Source of the DNA: Diadema setosum
Taxonomy: Eukaryota; Echinodermata; Echinoidea; Diadematoida; Diadematidae
Assembly: GCA_033980235.1 (NCBI GenBank)
Contig: CM067067.1
Location: 8,144,047 to 8,208,046, forward strand
Length of the DNA: 64,000 nt
Reading direction: 5' to 3'
A program made the translations under genes and the position numbers. Below are positions 58,750-64,000 of this stretch, piece after piece (position 1 is the first letter of the stretch; the number at the start of each line of letters is the position of its first letter). The notes below the pieces were generated by a model that was not told where the DNA came from, did no database searches, and saw nothing but the letters and a program-made list of their open reading frames with translations.

Positions 58750-59149
58750 TTTGGCGATTGCCTTGTTTTTTTGTATATCTTTTTTATTTTGAACTCGCAT
58801 ACCACAATACTGAGTTAATGAATTGTCTCACTATCTACCATAACTTAAAACGAAAGTTACAACGGAGTTAAAACACCTTCCACCCTGTTTTATCTCAGAA
58901 GCATAAATTTGCCCGGGGCATGACTTACAACAGAAGATAAAACAGTTTTCAGAATACGGTGTAATCTAATGGGTGTTCAGGTTTGCGCCCACTGTTACGC
59001 GCGTGCGCATGCGTCATGAGAGTGCGCAAGATAAAACATAACTTACAACAGAAGTTACAACAGAAGTTACAACAGAGGTAAAACGGTGTTTAGAATACCG
59101 ATTTGTTACAACAGACTTTCAACAGAGATAAAACGGTCTCAGAATACTG

Positions 59150-59330
59150 CTGTATGTTAGATGCACTGTCCATTCAAAAACCTAGAATTCAACATTGGTG
59201 GGGAATGTGCTTTCTCAGTTATAGGAACATGCAAACTATGGAATCAGTAATATATTCCATGCATCGCGCAAATTTTCATCTGCAAGAGCATTAAAATCTA
59301 AACTAAAAACGTATTGAATGTTCCTCTCAC
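59150..59330 (+). pseudogene. LINE 3'-end remnant
   Basis: Contains CKLWN-like sequence near 59230 and, in another frame, SARALKSKLKTY and a stop, the usual K-x-KLKTY ending of CR1/Jockey-type LINEs. Frameshifted. A TTTC run follows at 59474-59502. Confidence 0.45.
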
Positions 59331-59699
59331 ATTGAGGATTACCGGTACATTATAACTGCAATCTATGATAAATAGAAAATTGTGTTCTTTACCGGGTATA
59401 TGTTTCCTTATTTGGTTGTCATTTATTTCCCTGTTGTCATGTTGTGTACATGTAAGCCTTTGTACATTTTCTCTCTTTCTTTCTTTCTTTCTTTCTTTTT
59501 TTCTCTCTTGTTTGAAGCACCTTTTTCACCGAAAGGTGAATATGTTCGTTTTATAAAATTGTCATTATCATTAAAAAAAAAGAAGTTCACAAAAGGCATT
59601 CACATGGTGGGATTCAGAGAATGCAGACATAGAACTTATGAAACGCTGCAGTTGATACGCTGGAACTGTTTCTGGATGGTAGTGGGGAGTTGGGGTTAA

Positions 59700-59985
59700 C
59701 TTTGATACCCTACCCCCCCCCCCCCCCCCCAAGTGTCGCTGCTGGCAGATTTAACTGTATGGGAATAGGGACACTATCGCCTGGCAGTGTTGAAAAGACC
59801 TAGGACATTATCGGCGTTTGAAAGCAGGGTATTTCATCCTAAGACATTAAATTTGGTCACCGGAGTGTTTCTCCAGGAGGGACATAATCGCCTGCTACAC
59901 CGGCAACCAAGGACAGCCTGGTGGTAGTGTTGCTGCCGGGAAAGCAGTAGATGACAGGTTCTAGTCCCACCTGTTCCTTTTTTCC
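59700..59985 (+). repeat. Possible tRNA-like SINE head
   Basis: gcctggtggtagtgttgctg (A-box-like) and aggttctagtcccacctg (B-box-like) are spaced about 40 bp apart, followed by a T6 run (59979) usable as a Pol III terminator. The outer parts ggacag and ctgttcc pair. A C run precedes it (59713-59730). Tentative. Confidence 0.4.
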
Positions 59986-60099
59986 AACATGTTTGTTAAT
60001 TAATAGATAAGCAGTTGTGATCTCAATAAATTTATTATGTAGAGAGACAAATTGAAGGAACTCATACCTGACCATGGGTGTTCTTCATGAACTCAAGTG

Positions 60100-60645
60100 A
60101 GTTTTTCCTAGTCAAAGTCTGCTTGATCCTTAATCTACTTTGATTACTCTGTACCTTAATTATGGTATTCTTGTATGGGGAGTGAAACAACAGATCTTGA
60201 TGTAATCTTCGGTATTCAACCATGGAGGAAATTTGTCTCTTACCAACAATTTATTTGAAAAATACTGAAACATCAGAGCTATTCAGCAGATCGACGTATT
60301 TATGCACCAACTTTTCTCCAAGGAATTGTCGAACGTTTAACTCGTGTTCAGGAAAAAAAAAGAACACATTTTACTTACAGTTAATTATCTAGGAGGTCAA
60401 AGTGACGCATTTCACCTCCACGTTCTCGAACAAAAAAGCCAAAAAAGAAATGATAATGTGCAATTTTGAATACGCCGCATATACTGAATGACCTCTCCCC
60501 CGAAGTACTCGTCTGTATATTTCTTCAAACGCAAACTGAAAGAATACTTTTTGTACGTGTTGAATGCATTTTTTGTAGACACTGAATACATTTGTAATGT
60601 CTCATGTCAAATTATACTGTTGTTTATCATTCTCTGATCAGCCAT
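60100..60645 (+). pseudogene. LINE reverse transcriptase C-terminal remnant
   Basis: Reads TLNYGILVWG (the YG-x-x-VWG motif after the palm) and ends FFKRKLKEYFLYVLNAFFVD near 60530-60590. Between them are stops and frameshifts. A CTCTCC run lies at about 60700-60725. To 61020 nothing else is recognised. Confidence 0.65.
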
Positions 60646-61027
60646 ACTTGCTAAAACTCTGCATAATGCAATCTGGGTCTTGCTGGGTCTTTATATCCTT
60701 CTCCCTCTCTCTCCCTCTCTCTCTCACTTTTTATCCAGAGCTCGACGGCATCAGGCACCAAATGAATCAATAATTGTACTTGTCACTTTGTTGTGCTTAC
60801 GCTGAATGATTATGTAGTTCTAGTGCAACAACAGTATTGAACTGTAAGGGCCCCCCAGCCCCACCGTTGGTACGGGACTAAGCAAAAATTTACAAGTGTA
60901 AAAAGCCCTTAGCAGTGCTTAGAGCAATCCACATGAATAATTAATAAAGCATTCATGTGCCTTGGAGCAGAGCTCTGAACAGGTAGTAGCTATGTCCATT
61001 GTTCAGGACCATAACATGCACATGCTC

Positions 61028-61145
61028 ACTTAGACCCCGTTTACAGTGCGGGGCTGGGCCGAGCCGCGGCCGAGCCCAGCCTCGATTGCGAGGCCGAGCC
61101 CCGCAATTTTGTCCGTTTACACTGCCGGGCTCGGCCGCGATTTTG
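61028..61145. repeat. GC-rich hairpin element end
   Basis: cgaggccgagccccg and cggggctgggccgagccgcg pair, and gtttacagtgcggggctggg recurs as gtttacactgccgggctcgg. It looks like a truncated end of a PIF-like element (cgtttaca...), but no partner end is found. Confidence 0.5.
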
Positions 61146-61189
61146 ATTCAAATCTTTACTTATTTTGACATAGTGGCACTCTGCTTGTA

Positions 61190-61640
61190 AACAAACGCAA
61201 TTTCGTATTGTCTGGTTTTCAGTTTATCAGAACTCTTTACCGAAAACAGTCACCTGTAGTATGTTTAAATCTCACATTGATTCAGCATGTCAGTAAATAC
61301 TAAGTCTTGAATTGATTTATGTGGGTAATTGATTGATCATTAATAAGTTTGTGCTTTATAGTACTCAAATACAAACTATGTTTTTCTATGACAACATTGT
61401 TGATAATGATCTTGATACCTTTTTTTTACAAAAGAAATCGTATCTCGTATGTAAAACCTTATGCATATCTTTGTTGATCAAACTCTTATGACGAAGACTT
61501 CTCATGCTATAAACATAGGATCGGTTATGTGCAGTGGCTTTGCTTAATGTATAGGTATTGAATGAATTTTCAAACAGAAAAAAAATGGATATTACTGTTT
61601 CCTTCTTATTCACGATGAGGGGATTCAACTTGAAAATAAT
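61190..61640 (+). repeat. Copy of the segment that follows the tail exons (D4)
   Basis: gattcagcatgtcag, aattgattgatcattaataa and acaacattgttgataatgat match 48300-48450 and 50020-50180. The tail exon expected about 1.5 kb upstream is not seen; that space is occupied by LINE and SINE remnants. Confidence 0.6.
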
Positions 61641-62635
61641 TTAGATTTTCAGAGCATAGGGAAGACAGTAATTAAATGTAATATGAAGCATTTCAACATG
61701 TGAAAATCTGTCAAACCGATGTGTTTTAACAAGACAATTAATATGTGATACACAGCATGATTGCATAATATACGGAAAACAAATGCAATCACCATCTTAT
61801 TTCTACAGAACAAACAAGCGTCTTGAAACAAAATGCAATCGTTTATCGAGTGCAACTCATAGTCTTGTATGAGTAGATACATGAGAAGAAAAGTTTTTCA
61901 TTGTAGTCATGTTTGAGCATATTCAAGAGCAAAAATCTACATAGTGTTGTGATGGCAAAAATTAGCATCTAAAAGTAGAGGACAATTCAACAAACAATGC
62001 GGTAATACTTTCAGAGATATCATGTAATTAAAAAAAATTTGAGAAATTAAAAAAAATATATTTTCGCAGAGCATTTACACTGGTCTAGTAAAGTATAGTT
62101 GTATGAATAAGGTGTTGAATTAATTGATTCACAAGTCTCCCAAACAATCGCACACAATTCTTCACAGAATTTATTTTCTCTTTTTTTAATCAAAATTCAT
62201 GAAGTATTAGGATTAAAAAAAGTTATGGAATGCAACGACTCAGCCATTATGACTTTGTAAATGAGATGGTGGTGGAGTGACAGAGAGAATTGTATTACAC
62301 CTACTTTTTGTTTTTGTACTCATTCTCGAAACAATTATGAGAGATGATTTAATGTCGAGTTGTTGCCTTTTACATATATGTATCTATAACCATCACCATT
62401 GTAGAAGGAAACTATGTTTCAAGCGTGAAAATTCCTAAACTTTATCCCACTGTCCAATTCTATAAAAAATTTTCGTGATCGTGTATTTACTATTACATCT
62501 TTTATCATTGCAGTCAATGGAATTCAGAGCGTTCGAAGTTTGCCGTGAATGTTTAATCTAAAAACAACAACAACCCCCAAACTAATCAAAATAAAGCAAA
62601 GAATACACATGAGCATGTTTATTCAAAGTCACTGA
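61641..62635. other. Unassigned AT-rich sequence
   Basis: No gene, element end or tandem repeat recognised over about 1 kb. Confidence 0.45.
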
Positions 62636-62689
62636 AAAATCTTCAGCACGAGCAAAAAGAACTGTGAGAAAAGGTGGATGCTGGTACGG

Positions 62690-63085
62690 ACCATCCCACG
62701 AGCTTGACATTCACGAAGTCATTGTATAAGTCAAGTGATACCGCCTTCGACCTTGCCACTAGCGAATAAGGCCCACTAAATTGATACCAGGCACATAAGG
62801 CCCATAAGCTCAACCCTTGGCTTATAAGGCCCACGAATTCATCACTTTTGAGACCACAAGCTCCACTAAAGGCCAAACACAATAAAATGAAATAAAAACA
62901 TTAAAAAAATAAATAAAAAGAGACCGACATTGCGTTCATTTAGACTAGTGATGAAATGTCGGTCTCGTGAGTCTTACTATTGCTGAGCGGGTAGACCATA
63001 AAATTCTTCGGACTATCTTAAGTGATGTCTAATTTGTGGACTTTCTGACTCGTGGGTGTTGGATTCGTAATGTGCACCCGAAAAA
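62690..63085. repeat. Foldback minisatellite, complete form
   Basis: The left half (aaggcccataagctcaaccc, cacgaattcatcac) is the reverse complement type. The centre GACCGACATT...AATGTCGGTC is at about 62920-62966. The right half is the forward type, ending gtgcacccgaaaaagtgata. This copy shows both arms and the hairpin centre in one place. Confidence 0.75.
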
Positions 63086-63221
63086 GTGATAGAGCTCAGA
63101 CTGGTTAACTTCATTTACATTCGTGAGAGCTATAAAATATTCGGCTCCCTTCAAGAATTGTTCTCGTTTCTGCGTAAAAGATGCCTTCACTTTCTAACAG
63201 TTATAACAATTGTCTTGACAG

Positions 63222-63332
63222 ATCTGATAGAACGAACCAAGCAACGGAAGGGGATCTGCGAGATTCGAACATAAATGCGGTTAATACAACTCAGTTCTCT
63301 TCATTACCACCGAGCGTGGATAATGATCGGCC
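63222..63332 (+). CDS. Tail exon f (locus 2), phase 2-2 cassette
   Basis: 111 nt between acceptor attgtcttgacag and donor gtaagt. Only phase 2 is open: SDRTNQATEGDLRDSNINAV then NTTQFSSLPPSVDNDR. It is Ser/Thr/Asn/Asp-rich with a possible SLPP proline motif. It is the longest tail cassette and fixes the phase for the set. The intron before it carries the foldback minisatellite and a cgtgagagctataaaa segment shared with other units. Confidence 0.65.
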
Positions 63333-63744
63333 GTAAGTACCTATTTATTTAGGAATTGACGTAGTGGCAAGACTGAAAAAAATTTAACGAAAACTGCACC
63401 CTGGGTTTATAGTTAGACTTCATACAGGTTGTAAATTCAAACAGAGAGTTTGTAACATGTTTTTCAGAAGACAACAGCAAAAATGGATCATGGGCACACT
63501 GTGTCGAGCTGATGGTCCTTGTTGGCGTAGTATCGAGGTCGTAGGCGTTATGACTCTTTGGTTATGTAACTATATTATTGACCTTTTTATGGTGGAAAAC
63601 TTTTGACGGGCAAAAATAAAAGTTATGGGCCTCGGGTTGGTCCTCTTTATTTACAGTTGTGGGAGTTATAAGTTGACTTACTTCACACAATGACAACAAT
63701 TGTCTTGAACTTTGTCGAAACACGTCGTCAACTCTTTCTCACAG

Positions 63745-63819
63745 GACGAGCGGTGAGACGGAATCGTATCGCATTTCACCTTTGTCGTCGTTGTGGAGCC
63801 AGGAAAATGATGAAAATAT
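63745..63819 (+). CDS. Tail exon g (locus 2), phase 2-2 cassette
   Basis: 75 nt between acceptor ctctttctcacag and donor gtaagt. In phase 2 it reads TSGETESYRISPLSSLWSQE then NDEN. The single Tyr in ESYRIS and the acidic/serine content would suit a signalling tail, which is speculation. The sequence after it (agtgcaccctgtgatcagct) again resembles the introns after exons a and b, so more units may follow beyond the window. Confidence 0.62.
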
Positions 63820-64000
63820 GTAAGTAGCTTTTTGTACTGATGTCGAGTAGTTACAGGAACAAAAAAAAAAATAGTTAAAAGAAAAGTGCACCCTGTGATC
63901 AGCTTAGATTTCCTATAAAATATATTGGAATTACTCAAAGTATCTTTAAAATGTTCGTCAAAATTGAATGCATAGAAGAAACCTGTTCCAATTCAAATTT

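Larger units (their letters stand above)
51615..59147. mobile_element. Giant foldback element (ggtattctgaacacc ends)
   Basis: The left arm is about 51615-53195. The right arm is about 56445-59147, enlarged by the element at 57454-58749. Outer ends are ggtattctgagaccgtttta and taaaacggtctcagaatac. Arms share, in inverted order, tctgttgtaacttctgttgt words, gtgggcgcaaacctg-type sequence, ctttacctgcgcatgccatt and aatgagcgcttgttaaaacg. Related smaller copies lie in the spacer (about 53970-54125 and 54126-54491). No transposase recognised. Microsatellites: CA at 52146-52172, AAT/ATT palindrome at 52674-52722. Confidence 0.8.

Overview
This window is 64 kb of AT-rich, intron-rich and very repeat-rich animal DNA with one 200-N assembly gap (19155-19354). 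Consensus GT-AG exons separated by kilobase introns, Jockey/CR1/L2-like and RTE-like LINE remnants, tRNA-derived SINE heads, many foldback and TIR elements, and long homopolymer and dinucleotide runs all point to a metazoan. I lean towards a marine deuterostome invertebrate, perhaps an echinoderm, because inverted-repeat elements whose arms are made of short tandem repeats recall the sea-urchin TU foldback elements. That is an inference, not an identification. No bacterial-style genes, rRNA or CRISPR array are visible.

The only host coding signal I can defend is a set of small spliced exons that look like two tandem paralogous loci for a single-pass membrane protein. Locus 1 has extracellular exons at 823-985 and 2756-2978, a transmembrane exon at 3558-3670 that carries an in-frame stop, and small tail exons at 10087, 11337 and 12409. 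Locus 2 has an extracellular exon at 34432-34654 of exactly the same length (223 nt), an intact transmembrane exon at 35241-35341, and tail exons at 47931, 49646, 63222 and 63745. Five of the seven tail exons are symmetric phase 2-2 cassettes. Their flanking introns are also duplicated, and several carry a foldback minisatellite. Splice phases match from exon to exon for most of each chain. A separate CpG-type promoter (perfect NRF1 palindrome, YY1-like site) with a possible first coding exon sits just before the gap (18.85-19.15 kb).

Nearly everything else is mobile DNA. From the gap to 30.06 kb lies a giant inverted structure: a 40-bp dimeric minisatellite, linker, SINE head and G/C-rich array form each arm, with smaller foldbacks, a LINE and a pogo-like element inserted. 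30.5-31.8 kb holds nested TIR elements, including a clean TTA-flanked MITE. 36.27-39.33 kb holds three adjacent copies of one TIR element, one with a nested insertion whose empty site is preserved in its neighbour. A 0.75-kb MITE with CAAGGAGG ends occurs at 6.7, 39.4 and 50.4 kb, with fragments elsewhere. 51.6-59.15 kb is a second giant foldback family, with an element carrying nuclear-receptor DR1-like sites inserted in one arm. LINE pieces lie at 7.5-9.8 (minus), 17.2, 22.5-23.7, 32.2-32.8, 35.5-36.0 (ORF1-like), 40.9-41.2, 44.4-46.2, 47.2-47.5 (minus), 51.3, 59.2 and 60.1-60.6 kb.

Taken together, the window looks like a duplicated membrane-protein locus in which ectodomain, transmembrane and cytoplasmic-tail exons have been copied as separate modules while transposons accumulated between them. 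All exon calls come from reading splice sites and frames by eye. No transcript or homology search was available.
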